Of a stretch of 64,000 nucleotides of DNA, positions 38,214 to 49,678 are shown piece after piece. How positions within the stretch are numbered: position 1 is the first letter of the stretch; every line of letters begins with the position of its first letter. The DNA is taken from positions 26,386,740-26,450,739 of the forward strand of contig CAIIXF020000009.1 in the NCBI GenBank assembly GCA_903813345.2. The letters are read 5' to 3'. This stretch comes from Owenia fusiformis. Its lineage: Eukaryota > Annelida > Polychaeta > Sabellida > Oweniidae. Made by a program: the position numbers and the translations under genes. The notes beneath the pieces were generated by a model, which worked only from the letters and a program-made list of their open reading frames with translations, was not told the origin of the DNA and ran no database searches.

Positions 38214-39079
38214 AGAGAGGTTTCGCACAACGGGTTAGCTAAAACGTATCCGCATCCGTATCTCGTTACGTTTACGGATACGTATTTCGATAATTTCCGT
38301 TTCGCAGTTCGTTTTTTGAAGTACGTAATTATAAACGCATCTCAATCCGTGTTTAATATTAGTGAAAACTAGGGTCAAATAAAAGACTTCATCTGCAATA
38401 AGATTTCAAAACACTATTGGGAGTGTCAGCATTCAGAATCACAACTCCAAAAGTATTTTTGGTGAGTGCAAAAATTCATATTAACCCTTTCATCCCTAAG
38501 GTGTCATTTATTAATTTCATGACATCAATTTCAAGAATATCCTTTAGGACAGAAAAGATTATTTCTAGGTTTACAATAACTAATTCAGTGTCAAATTATA
38601 CTTTTGGGAATATTTAATTAAGTGACGTGCAGTGACTGCATTATGCCACAAAATGCGTAAACATTTCTAAAATCACTTGCCATACTGCACATGGACCTTT
38701 AATTTCATGTTCTTGCAGCTGTATATTTTGGTAATAATTCAAGATCAAATAAGTAAAAAAAATGCGACTTGGGCAAGGCCAAGGCATTCGGAAACCACAC
38801 GTTTTCACATAAGCCACCCCCGGCCCTTTACTCACACATGAGCTTTAGTTGAAAACCCATGCCTCATAAAGGAGGGGAGCAAAGTAACATATTTGATCAT
38901 AGAAAGCGACATAAATATATCATTTATCGCAATAAAAGTATGTTTTGTATGAGAAATCAACAAAAAATATATTATGTAAAAAGATAAATTAGCATTGTTT
39001 TTCTTTAATTCATTGAACAACAGGGGACCAGCTCATCAGAGTACGACGCGAAGCTAACGCCTATCATACCAGTTGAATA

Positions 39080-39480
39080 TCTCACCATCATAGTACCCTA
39101 TATACCCCTTTGGGGTCTACACAGAATCAACTGATAAACCAACAACATAATACCCTAAACCGGCCATTTGTTTCTTAACCCGATAAACACCACAGCCTGA
39201 TCGGACACAGCCCACAACTCGACATATATAACCTACTACAACCAAACACAACGTAGATCACCAATCATGCAACAGTACAATAGAACATAACCCCGTGTCA
39301 AAATACACAGAACGCGATAGAGCATAACCCAGCACAAAAGCCAGCATAGCGCAACCTGACTTACAACCACCAAAACACAATCAACTGTCAGATTAACACA
39401 ATATGTCACAACCCAATAATAAGACAACAAAGACAAACACAACCATTTGTTGAATTAACTCAACACAATACTCCTATTCG
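39080..39480. repeat. A+C-skewed region, left block
   Basis: The plus strand is dominated by A and C with irregular CACAACC, CAACACA and ACATAAC words, and little G or T. The complementary strand gives a hydrophobic spurious open frame. No exact period found. Confidence 0.6.
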
Positions 39481-39532
39481 CGATAAGAGTTCAGGTGGTA
39501 ATTTACATAAATATTTCCCATGATGCATCGCT

Positions 39533-39880
39533 TTGGAAGGGACAAATTTTCATTGGCCCGCCGAACGAGTCGATTACTCTGAACGTTTCTCAGCTTCTGA
39601 TCTTCCATCAGCCCCCAAGCATAGTTATATAATCCACAAGCTATTCAATGATCAGAAAGATAATCGGAGATTCAAAGTAACATTATTTCTATTTTTCGAT
39701 CTTCGATGGCGTCTGAGCAATTTCAAGGATATCAGTGACGTCACTGGAATTGGACGGCATTTTCAACTACAGATTTCTTCGGATTTGGGGATTATAGCTC
39801 AAAAAGCTTTGTCATATATCTTAATTACATACATATTATATCTATCGTTTGTGCCAATGAAAATCTACATAAATGTTTAA
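39533..39880 (+). CDS. Unrecognised 115-codon open frame
   Basis: An uninterrupted plus-strand frame between the A+C-skewed block and the family T copy. It encodes a mixed, soluble-looking first 90 residues (for example HWPAERVDYSERFSASDLP) and a hydrophobic stretch near the C terminus (YILITYILYLSF). I recognise no domain. The start used is not ATG. A perfect palindromic CRE-like site, TGACGTCA, lies within it at 39736-39743. It could be a remnant of a gene carried by the surrounding element, an exon, or chance. Confidence 0.2.
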   Translation: MEGTNFHWPAERVDYSERFSASDLPSAPKHSYIIHKLFNDQKDNRRFKVTLFLFFDLRWRLSNFKDISDVTGIGRHFQLQISSDLGIIAQKALSYILITYILYLSFVPMKIYINV

Positions 39881-40035
39881 TAGAGCCGCAGCACGGCATT
39901 GAAAATAGCACCCCTGTGTAATCCAATGGGAAAGAACCCGGATGTAGACGAAGTTGTACCATACATGAGAGCTCTTCAAACGAGAGGTAGTTAAACTGAA
40001 CGAAATTGAACGTTATCGCGTATTGGTATATTACT

Positions 40036-40450
40036 CAGATGCGAGTAGGTAGTTACCAGTTTCGCCACCAGGTGGCTGATTCGGGGGAATTAACATGGCA
40101 GGGTATTACAAAATTCCCTTAAACTTGAATATGCATCAGTTTTAGTGGTTCACTTTTCGTATTACCTTTATGTATCTGATAGTTATACAAATTAAAATAT
40201 GTCCAGTAAAATAAAATATTATCTACCCAACACAAGAAAAGATATTTCACTTTTTGTGGTTCTACAACATGGGGTCTATTGGGAATCTCCCCGACCTAGA
40301 ACTCACATTTTCAAAGAAAATTAAATTTTCAAAGTTGATAAACTCTTTTCAAAAAACATTTCTAAATGTAATTTTACATGTATAAACATCAGTTTGACTG
40401 AATTGTGAATTTTTAATGACGTAAATCAAGATTATTTCTACTCGCATCTG
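40036..40450 (+). mobile_element. TIR family T, full copy
   Basis: About 415 bp, CAGATGCGAGTAG to CTACTCGCATCTG. It is the reference copy used here. It carries GCCACCAGGTGGC at 40064-40076. A possible TATT target duplication lies just outside but is weak. It lies inside the putative composite element 38214-42324. Confidence 0.85.
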
Positions 40451-40960
40451 GGATATTGTGCACAATCCAACACTAAACAATAAAAACGCAATCAGGCACA
40501 ATCAATAATACACAACTAAAGTAACAACCATGAACCATCAGACACTCACCCGACTAGCCACAACCAGCGAGCCAACCAACATAACATATTCACAAGAGAA
40601 AACAACCCATTATAAGATTAACATAACACAATGGGACACAACCCTCGACTAAATCACCAGATTAACAACCAGCATCAAAAGAGAACCGAGTCTCAAACGT
40701 ACCCAACACAATTCGGCAAAACCGATACCTACTTGACACTAACCCACCATTACACAACCATGGCTTAACCAAATACTCAATAGATTTACTCAACCCATCA
40801 AAACACAATCAGGCACAACCAATAAACCACAACGAAACGTTGATTCCGATTTACTCAACTAAGTTATTCCAGCTGGAGACAGTCGCACAAAACAATCGGG
40901 GACAACCCGATATCTACTGAATATGTACTTGAATTACAACCCCCCCCCCCCCTTCCTTAT
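40451..40960. repeat. A+C-skewed region, right block
   Basis: The same composition and words (AATCAGGCACAATCAATAA, AATCAGGCACAACCAATAAA) as 39080-39480. It ends with a run of C at about 40940-40952. The two blocks are separated by 39481-40035 and the family T copy. Confidence 0.6.
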
Positions 40961-43059
40961 CATCACAAGTCTGCTAATGAAGAACACATCATGGACCACT
41001 ACCCAAGAGTTAGGAACATCTGGGGCCCCTACCGTGACTACTCATATGTAAGAGAGAAGATCCGTTACAGGATCAGGATGTCAGGCCTGTCTTTACAAAA
41101 AATGAAAAAAAGGAAATGATACGCCAATATCATCATCCTAGGATCACAGAAATATACTCTACCTGTTACATAATCACTGACGGTGGTTCGGGGAAGCTTG
41201 GACACTAAGCTTTAGGGCACTAGTCTCCCTGGATCCCCAAACGAGGCCGCTTACTATTTGACATAGATCGCATGACTTGATGCGTGTTCAAGTCATACCA
41301 AGGGAAGAAGCTACCTGGCTAGAATTTTTTTCAAAATCATTCAGTTTTTCATCATACCGCTGAGCACTTTTCGGGAGTTTTAAGCCAAAAAGCTCCCCCT
41401 TGCCACAAGCGAGATACGGGCAAGAGTGATGCGGGGCGCCATTTTTAGACCCAATATGACATTTATTGTCGAGGTCAGGACCAAGCTACTATACTCAAAC
41501 TAAGCCCAAGACCCTGCTCTCTATGAATTCGGAGCGTGACTTAAGGCGCAAAATATATATTCAGGTGGCCTAGCTGCTAACCATTGATTTGATGCCCCCA
41601 AGAAATTGACTACGGTATTACTATTGACCCTAGAAACGATAGACCTTACATCTGCCTATTAGCAAATGTGACTAAAGCTTTATTCGTAAAAATTGCAGGC
41701 CCCTCGCTTATAATCAAATTTTTCGGCAGATAAGGCTATTACTTCATCAAAATTAGCACGATACACATGATAACATATGTGGGTTACTAAAATTATACAT
41801 TTAGGGAAAAATTTATCAAGAGTTGAAGGACAAAATAGATACGGAGACAACTACGCACAGAAAGTGTTAGTTTACGTACTTTCGGTATTGCTGATGGTAT
41901 CACAAACGTATTGAGTACACTTTTACTCCATCGATGCGTTACGGATTTTGATACGGGTAGCTAAAACGTTGTGCGAAACATGTACACTGTAATTATTGCA
42001 ATACTATTCCATACAGTGTAAAATGAATTGAACATACCATTTGAAAAACTCGATTTATTTCAAACAATAAACAAATTCATTCACCAAATTTTAGTCAAAT
42101 TATACACAGCACACTGTGCTTGTTCATATAGTGATACCTTTAGAACTAAAAACAATATAATCGAAGGGTAAAATCGGATACGTAAATGACCAACGTACAA
42201 AAGCCTCATTTGTCGTGTTTTCCGTATCATTTCACGTATAAATTGAACTGACTACGCATAAATCTGGTAAATACGTTACGGATACGGATACGTGGAGCTA
42301 AAAAGCGTTTTGCGAAACCTCTCTATTGAGTATCACGTCTACTTATTCTGCTTCAATCATGTGATACCTCGTAAAATCAGATCCTGTTCCGGTCATCTTA
42401 CAATGAGTGGTTATGGTAATAACACTTGTTCAATAACTCATCATTTAAACTGATATACATGGCAGATGTCTACAATGTACATCCTCCTATGCAAATACAT
42501 TAGAAAAATGTTTTATCAAATTATGGATCAAAGATAGTCTAAGTAAATTAAAAGCTTTTGATTTTGTCCAATCAAGGATCTGTTTTCCTTCTTTATCCAG
42601 ATAGTTTTCCAGCTCCAACATCGCTGACTCTAACTCGATTTACATCATTCTAATTAGCAAGAGAACAGACTAGAACAGGTACTTCACAGATTAAAGCGTT
42701 TGGGTTGATATAGGATATACTTTGCTTCTTGAAGCGTGTCATCATTCTGATATATGCATTAAAAGAAGGTCGTTATTCCATAATTTGTTAGATATGCACG
42801 TATTAGCTTTGAATTTTGCTGTTATTGTAAATGAAATGTGCTTTTGTTTACTCCCAATCTCTTTTGGTCTGCTTATTTGTTTACATCTTGTTTTCGGGCA
42901 AAACTTGTCAGCAAACACCAAGAAAAATGAAAATGCATTTTTCCAGTACAATATACTGATTAGAGTTAACATGTTAATCTGAATGAGACTTCGACTGTAT
43001 TTTTCATAATTTGTATGCTAGTGAATTGTGCAATGTTTGATGACTTGGTCACATTTGCT
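40961..43059. other. No supported gene
   Basis: The 40984-41130 stretch has a 43-codon tyrosine- and arginine-rich frame from ATG (MDHYPRVRNIWGPYRDYSYV at its start) that I cannot assign. 41130-41600 is less AT-rich than its neighbours. The inner terminus at 41929-41983 and the outer end at 42324 belong to the composite element. Overlapping frames at 42722-42982 are on both strands and unconvincing. Confidence 0.3.
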
Positions 43060-43175
43060 CCGATTTTCCCTACGACGCCCGTCCGATTGAGTATTTTGTT
43101 CAAAATTGAATACATAATTGAACAAAACACTCAATCGGCCGGGCGCCGGCCGATGTATCGGAGAAAATGTGACAC
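43060..43175. repeat. Imperfect palindrome of about 115 bp
   Basis: TTTGCTCCGATTTTCCCTAC on the left pairs with the complement of CGATGTATCGGAGAAAATGT on the right. The inner blocks CCGATTGAGTATTTTGTTCAA and TTGAACAAAACACTCAATCGG pair nearly perfectly around a short AT loop. It may be a tiny MITE. Confidence 0.75.
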
Positions 43176-43329
43176 AGGCATTAATGACTTTCTCCCAAGG
43201 TATACCTAAAAAGAACAATTACATGGGAAGCTCATGTGTTTTCAACAAAAAGGTCATTCAAGCGCACTCACACATAATTCTTTCGAAAGACATCACGGTT
43301 TATTGCAGTCGAACTCCTGTGGTGCACCA

Positions 43330-43542
43330 ACAACAAACCGGCGCGGTTGACACACACAAGTAGCCGACAAGGTTGCCACAGCATAATTTGCAGTTTAAGT
43401 GCGCTTGGATGAACTGCTTTTGTTGACAACGTGTGAGCATGTAATTTGGCACGCATGGACTCGTTGAATTTTAGTGATACGTAGATGGAATGCTTATTAT
43501 ATAATCATGCAATGCACTAGCCCGCGGGCAATTCAAAAACGC
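43330..43542 (-). repeat. Dispersed repeat, copy B
   Basis: Complement of the repeat at 30336-30545: GCCGACAAGGTTGCCACAGC and CCCGCGGGCAATTCAAAAAC. A short open frame here is a shadow. Confidence 0.6.
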
Positions 43543-45306
43543 AGCCTAGGTCACATAACATCACTGAACGACCACCTTATCATCTTGATTCACAAGGTTT
43601 CGATTGTTCCTACCTCACCTTGATAAATCTGCTCGATTTAACCGACCACTGTGTAAATAAACCCCAGCTGAGTTCACTCTCAATATTGCTCCTCCTGGCA
43701 GTTGCCGCAGAGTTTTGTGAGACGCCAAAAAACCAATCGGCCAATCAACGATGCGATACTTCTTGAGACATTTTCAATATTTTGTCTTATGACGGAGCGT
43801 TCTGATTGGGTCCGTTGACTTAACACCGGGCCATGAACCGCCACATATGGATGGGACAAACAAATTAACCTTTTATTTTATGCCACGGGTTCTCTACGGG
43901 GGTCTCTAGACCCAGTGGAAAGCGACGATGCACCTATTGTTTCTTTTCACGTCAGATCATGGTTTTTGATGGTTGGGATTCGTTTTCCTTATAACTTGTG
44001 TAGTATACTCATGTTTTCCTTTCCTTGCCCGTTCTGTAACAAGTTATAATTATGGTCTATTCATTTGACACATGTGCAATCATATTCATCTGGATGATCA
44101 GTCACTATATGCTCTCATTAAATTGTGATATTTTCCCATGACCACAACTTCGTGTTTTACGTACCCACAACATGTTTCGACTGTCCAGATGTAATAAAAC
44201 TGTGCAATAAAAGTGACAGTCAATACGACATGAAACAAACGATCCTCTATTTCAGCGTTACTGAAATGAATCGTATTGGGTGAAGAAAATAAAGTTGGGT
44301 GATATCTGTGCTGTGTTGGTTAGAAAAAGAGCTTGAAATCCAAATGTTCGATTCAAACCTTTTATATCTTAGATTTTCAACAAAGAAGTCCGCAAATTAG
44401 ACATAAAACACTTCGTGTATTTCAACAATTTTCTTTGATATTCAAGGTCGTGTTAACATACCTAAACAAAAAACGTGAGTTATTTGAAAATACAGTCGAC
44501 ATCCTCAATATGCTGTGACTTTGCTTCAGCCGTTGGTTTATTCGCAAAACCAGAACGTCTTGACATTATGATAGCAATACCATTATCCATATTAACGAAG
44601 GCGAGGAGATACAAAATCTTTTCTTCCTGACATAAATCGTTTTCTGTAATAGAAAATCAGTTCCACTTTGATTTAATGGCTTTGATTTGGTATCTTTCAT
44701 CTAAAAGTTATTCCCTAGATCTAAGATAAATGCCTCTAGAATAATAGGGTATAATAGTAGCCGCGACAAATATGATCTTTAGCCTGTTTAGCCATGTATC
44801 ATTACTCGGAACCTCCAATCATGACATATATGAAATAACTTTATTTGATCGCTAATCAACACGAGGTCATTAGGCACCTAGCAGTGGTGAAAAAAATGGA
44901 GAAAATTAGCTTGTCAGATTTAATAGATAGATGAAAAAATAATCCAATATTAAATGACGAAAACAGTATAGAGGTCAGTCTGGTTCATTAAATGTAGATA
45001 TGGAATGTACCAATTGGGGGAAATATCATAAATGGTTATACAATATCCACGATATATCTCAAATTAGTATGGAGTTTTATGCTGATCAACATATCTCTAC
45101 ATTTTGTTACCCTTAGGCCTACCTAGTTGATGTTTGCTGCTTGAATTATTTTGTAAGTTGGCCCAAAATAATTCAGATGTATTATTGGTAAATATATAGT
45201 AGATATATTGTCCAGGTAAAGACGTGAACTCTCCTAATATATAAATGGTTGATATGATTTCACAGATTGATTGCCAGTTACTAATTTACAATCGTAGTGA
45301 AATTAT
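43543..45306. other. No gene seen
   Basis: AT-rich DNA with no recognisable coding or repeat feature. Confidence 0.45.
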
Positions 45307-45465
45307 CATAACGTTATAAAGAGTATAGGATCAATAATTGAGCCCAAGGGTACACCGCAGTTAATGAGACGTGAGTTAGATGCATTGATTTTGTCCATGA
45401 CAAAAAACATTTTTCGATGAGTTTTTTGAGCAATTTGAGCATCATGACCATTATAAGACAAGCTT
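45305..45465 (-). pseudogene. Reverse transcriptase fragment of a non-LTR retrotransposon
   Basis: On the minus strand one frame reads NCGVPLGSIIDPILFIT, matching the conserved GVPQGSILGPLLF block of LINE reverse transcriptases just upstream of the catalytic YxDD motif. The preceding residues (AQIAQKTHRKMFFVMDK) fit the usual spacer with a basic segment. A stop follows at once and the YADD region is absent, so this is a short dead relic. A different minus-strand frame over the same DNA is a shadow. Confidence 0.6.
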
Positions 45466-46311
45466 TACGTTTGTGTAATATTTGGGAGATTAAGCTTGCA
45501 ATGGTTTTCACAACCTTAATGTGAACGGAAAGTACATAATGCATTTGTATGGGCGATTGGTCATACGTATAGGTTGTCGCTTCTGTTTTATATGCAAGCC
45601 TTAACTCCCCAATAAGGTGTGAAGGGCGCGGTCAAATTTAGAGGCGACGTTTAAAATATTTTTTAGTTTGCAAAATTAAATGCTGCATCTCCAGCGAAAT
45701 ACTTTTGGAGTACATTGTACATGCCTTATTAGAATGTAAAAGCGTAATAAAATTGTTTTGGCCCACTCTGTATTTGTCTTGACATATAAAGTTGGTTCGT
45801 TCTTCCCTTTTTGCTTGATCTTCTTATTGAAAATTCGGAACCTATAGCAGTAGTTTATAATAGCTTTTTTAATGACATTTTATTTGTCTTTCGGTGTCCC
45901 TTCAAATTGATGAAAATATGAGCCTTCTACCATACTGCAATATTGATCAAAAATTGCCAACTTTACCTTCCTTAATATCTGCTAATTTATGGGGATCACT
46001 TCCTCGGCAATGGCTATTGCTCCTGGCTATTACTTACTGCTAATGAGATCGTTAATTTAGACATGCGTCCATTCTTTATACCCGAAGTTACCTTTTTACT
46101 GTTGCAGAAAGGCTATAAATGTTGAAAAGGGGATAAATGGATGTAGCATAAAGAGATTTTTCAGTTCAATTACTCCCGCTAGAACTGAATAATCGATAAG
46201 TTGAACTGATGAGTAAATAAAAGGAATTGACCAGTCAACAAGAAAAATTAATTTTATAATAAGAAATAATGTAGATAGACTAACGTTCACTCAGTTGACT
46301 GAAACGTTTAA
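45466..46311. other. No gene seen
   Basis: May include more decayed LINE sequence on the minus strand, but I see no further conserved block. Confidence 0.4.
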
Positions 46312-46640
46312 TTCTTTGGCCTTTCTTTGATTATACTTAATGGCTGTAAAACTACGACAAAAATGTTGACCAAAATATATATTCATACAATTGTTTTCAA
46401 AAAGCCTTTCTTTGATTATACTTAATGGCAGTAAAACTACGACAAGAATGTTGACCAAAATATATATTCATATACAATTGTTTTCAAAAAGCCTTTCTTT
46501 GATTATACTTAATTAATGGCAGTAAAACTACGACAAGAATGTTGACCAAAATATATATTCATATACAATTGTTTTCAAAAAGCCTTTCTTTGATTATACT
46601 TAATGGCTGTAAAACTACGACAAGAATGTTGACCAAAATA
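46312..46640. repeat. 87-bp tandem repeat, about 4 copies
   Basis: Units contain CCTTTCTTTGATTATACTTA, then AAAACTACGACAAGAATGTT and ATATATATTCATATACAATT. Units vary by a 4-base duplication (TTAATTAATGG) and by loss of AT in the first. The last unit is truncated. Very little divergence. Confidence 0.9.
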
Positions 46641-47953
46641 TATAGAAGAAGAACTGGCGAGATATCAAGGATTGTGGTTTAAATCTCTGAGGATTTGCAA
46701 CTTCTCACATCTGGGGACCAAAACGCCGCTAAAACGAGGGACTCTGTACACAAAAGCTATGTCTCGAGTGAAAGGTATTTCTGTGAAGGTTTTAATGGAA
46801 CAAGTTTGAAGAAAAACGGTGTAGTGTGAGACACACAATAATTGATTTTCCAAAGACAGGGTAGATTTGAAATTCAAATTAACGGTTTTGCGGGGCGTTT
46901 TGGTTTCGATACGCCCCAGTGAGTTAGTACCGCGTGATGTAGCTCGACGAAAGGCCTAGGGTACTTAAACCAATTTGCTCTATTTTCATATACAGCGGCA
47001 TCGAATAAGAGGCTGGCTTTGTGTTAATAATATATATAAAACGAATATTTATAAGTCAAGAAAAGATACATACAGTGATGAGTTCAACGAGTTCCCCAGA
47101 CACGTCTTCAGAAGTGAATTGTATCTGACGCCCTTTTGTGTATTTATGACTATAGGGGAATATTAATGTCGATTAGGTTCTTGAGATCCTGAGATCCGGC
47201 ATTTCATCAACTATACGATTAATTTCTAAATGACGGAATGTTAGTAATGATGCAACCGTTAATAACTGACATAAGAATACAAGCTGCTATCTATTAAAAC
47301 CTCATCATCTAATGGTACCCTGGTACCAAGGAAATAGTTTTATCTCATATCATGGATTAACTGATTAAAACGTGTATTTAACACTTCATTTCTTTGATCA
47401 GAAACATATTCATTTTTCAAAAACAGCAGCTAGTAGAAAATCCCACACAACAAAAACATATTTTATCAAATCACCCATCATTTTGAACATAACTTGTTAA
47501 AACTAACCGATTGTCTCTTTTTGGCAAAATCTACCCTCATGATGTGACGCCATATTATAAATTCTTTCTCGAGTAGAGGTCTTACATCTGTTTGATCATA
47601 AGACATTAAACTTTGGACTATATCCGATTAATGGTATTTGCATTATTGAAAAGGCACATTTCCTGAAAAATGCTGCTATTTTGAATTTAGCATTCTTTCT
47701 TGAGCAGAGTCCTATGCCAATATGTCACCAGCGCATCAAATCTAAACCAAATACCTGGACCAAATGTGACAACTGGTATAAGAGTCATAAAACGATTCAC
47801 AAAATATTTAGCGACTGTTTTGAATACAACAGTCATCTTGAAAATTCGATCCTTCGAGAGCAGACTGCTATGCCCCTAAGGCCTTATATAAGGCATCAGT
47901 ATAGTCTGAACCAAATCTGTCAAATGGTAATTGAGTTATCAAAGATTACATTT
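46641..47953. other. No supported gene
   Basis: A 100-codon plus frame at 47681-47983 covers two diverged direct copies of about 165 bp (GAGCAGAGTCCTATGCC near 47702 and GAGAGCAGACTGCTATGCC near 47857). I read it as a decayed tandem duplication and not a gene. Confidence 0.4.
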
Positions 47954-48193
47954 TTACAAAAGATGGAGGCCGTCTTGAAATAAACCTGAAATGCCTCCTT
48001 GAACAGATGCCCTTTGCTCTATCTCTATGCACAATTCAATCCGGCGAACAAAGTTGTTGATGACCCTCCTACACACATGTCTTTCTGAATGGACAAGTTT
48101 GTTCAAATAACAATTGCTACTGGGGCTTACATCATCCTGATGAGGTGTTACAGCATCCATTGCATTCTGAACAATGCACTGCCTGGGTGGCAA
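47954..48193 (-). pseudogene. Mariner-like transposase C-terminal remnant, inverted copy
   Basis: The minus strand encodes RRVINNFVRRIELCIEIEQR, closely similar to the C-terminal VIDNFARRIQLCIQRRG of the transposase at 52243-52914. The rest of this frame is unrelated. It faces the plus-strand remnant that follows, so two decayed copies lie in opposite orientation. Confidence 0.6.
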
Positions 48194-48204
48194 TGAGGAA
48201 ACAT

Positions 48205-48670
48205 GGAATCATCAGTCCCTTTTGGTTCGAAGGTGACTGGGGACGTGCTATCACCATGAACAAGGACCAGTAGTTCTCACAAAGTTTTGGAGGTCACTAA
48301 GCACCAGAAGGGACATATAAGGAGATAATTAAGCAGTGGTTTCAACAAGCCAATACCACCCCAACACTGCAAATGATATGCTGAAATGGTTTAGGCAATG
48401 CTTTGGTGGTCAGCTCATCAGTTGCAGAACGCAAACCATGTGGGCACCTCATTCGCCTGATCTAAATCCCCCCAAATTTTTTATCTTTGAGGATTTCTCA
48501 AAGCCAATGTGTATACGGACAGGCCCCTAACAATCTTAGGAGGGCAATAACTACCCCAATATTTACCATCCACATTAATGTGTATAGGAAAGGGTAATTA
48601 ACAACTTTGTTCGCAGGATTCGTTTGTGCATAGAGAGAAGTGCCCACTTTGAGCATGTTTTGTAAAGGAC
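48205..48670 (+). pseudogene. Decayed mariner-like transposase (DDE catalytic region)
   Basis: Broken into several frames: FWFEGDWGRAITMNKDQ (region of the first catalytic aspartate), then WFQQ near 48336, HTANDMLKWFRQCFGGQLIS, then WAPHSPDLNPPKFFIF (region of the last catalytic residues), and finally NNFVRRIRLCIERSAHFEHV before a stop at about 48666. Stops and frameshifts show it is dead. The order matches the intact part of the element at 52082. Confidence 0.7.
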
Positions 48671-48812
48671 TGTAGTTTAAAGACACAATAAACAGATTAT
48701 CATCAAACTTTCGAAACAAAATTCACATTGAATGAACTAAATAATTATAAAATTTCAAGGCAAAATATGCAAAATTGACCGAGTTATTTAACTTTCTTAC
48801 GGTCCTGTTTTT

Positions 48813-48830
48813 TTGGACACCCTGTACAAA
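48813..48830 (+). repeat. Right terminal inverted repeat of the decayed mariner-like element
   Basis: TTTTGGACACCCTGTAC; its complement GTACAGGGTGTCCAAAA resembles the ends at 12893 and 52082. No matching left end was found. Confidence 0.6.
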
Positions 48831-49678
48831 GAATACTAGGAAAAATGATAAGTAGTTCTCAATACAGAACATATTTTTATGTGATAAGATCTGATCCAGT
48901 CTCACGTCTCAATGTCATCGGACAGTTGTCAGGAGGGAATAGAGGCTAATGACAGTGCAGCGGTTAGCTAATAAAACATCCCTTTAACACTGATTAAAAG
49001 CTAATAAGAGCCGTCTAAAACCATCAAAGAATGGAGAATTAATATGTGCGTGATAACGTCACATTTACTCACAATACCTTTGCAAATTAGGCAGCTACTG
49101 TATGTTTCTCTAGACCAAATTAGACTAAAAAATTAAACAGTCGGTGCGCTGGAAATATTCAAGATGTAATGATGATACACTGCAATTGCAAGTTACAATA
49201 GAACTGAACTTTGCAATATTATGCTTCTTCAAGAAGTACGTTTAACTGCAAGGTAACGTCTGGGAAGGAAGGTTCATGAACCAATCAATTTATCAGTCAT
49301 TCAAAAAGTAATGACATTATATAATCCAATAACCTCTGATCAATTAGTGTTTCGAGTTATCTTTTGTCCCTATCAACATATTTTTTGTTCAGTAATGGAG
49401 CAATTACATACGCAAGTGGGTTGTTCCACGCTCAATCAGAAAGATTAAGTAAAAAATGTCTCTAAACCAATCAAATTACAATAAGGCAAGTCATTCCATG
49501 TATGAAGTTAGTCTATTAGGCCGGTTGGAATAACCTCAAGTATATCAAATCATAATAATTCAGCTGAAATTGAATTTACTCTTTTGATTTTGTGAAGAAT
49601 GGGATGAAATGAGCCCTATTGCCCTATCTTAACATGAAGGTGAAACGATATTTTTACATAGTTTTTGACAAGAGTGGA
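48831..49678. other. No gene seen
   Basis: AT-rich, unremarkable. Confidence 0.5.

Larger units (their letters stand above)
38214..42324. mobile_element. Possible composite element with GAGAGGTTTCGC ends
   Basis: The left end AGAGAGGTTTCGCACAACGG leads into TAGCTAAAACGTATCCGCAT. The complement of the right end is AGAGAGGTTTCGCAAAACGC, then TAGCTCCACGTATCCG. Both ends have further CGTATCCG and CGTTACG words. A third related terminus lies at about 41929-41983. ATT flanks both outer ends, a possible 3-bp target duplication. The region may be one 4.1 kb element or several nested copies; no transposase was recognised. Confidence 0.5.

Noticed and set aside
39236-39442. Hydrophobic minus-strand frame that resembles a membrane protein
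   Set aside because: It is the complement of A+C-skewed DNA, which encodes leucine, valine, cysteine and tryptophan whatever the order; no helix pattern or family motif.
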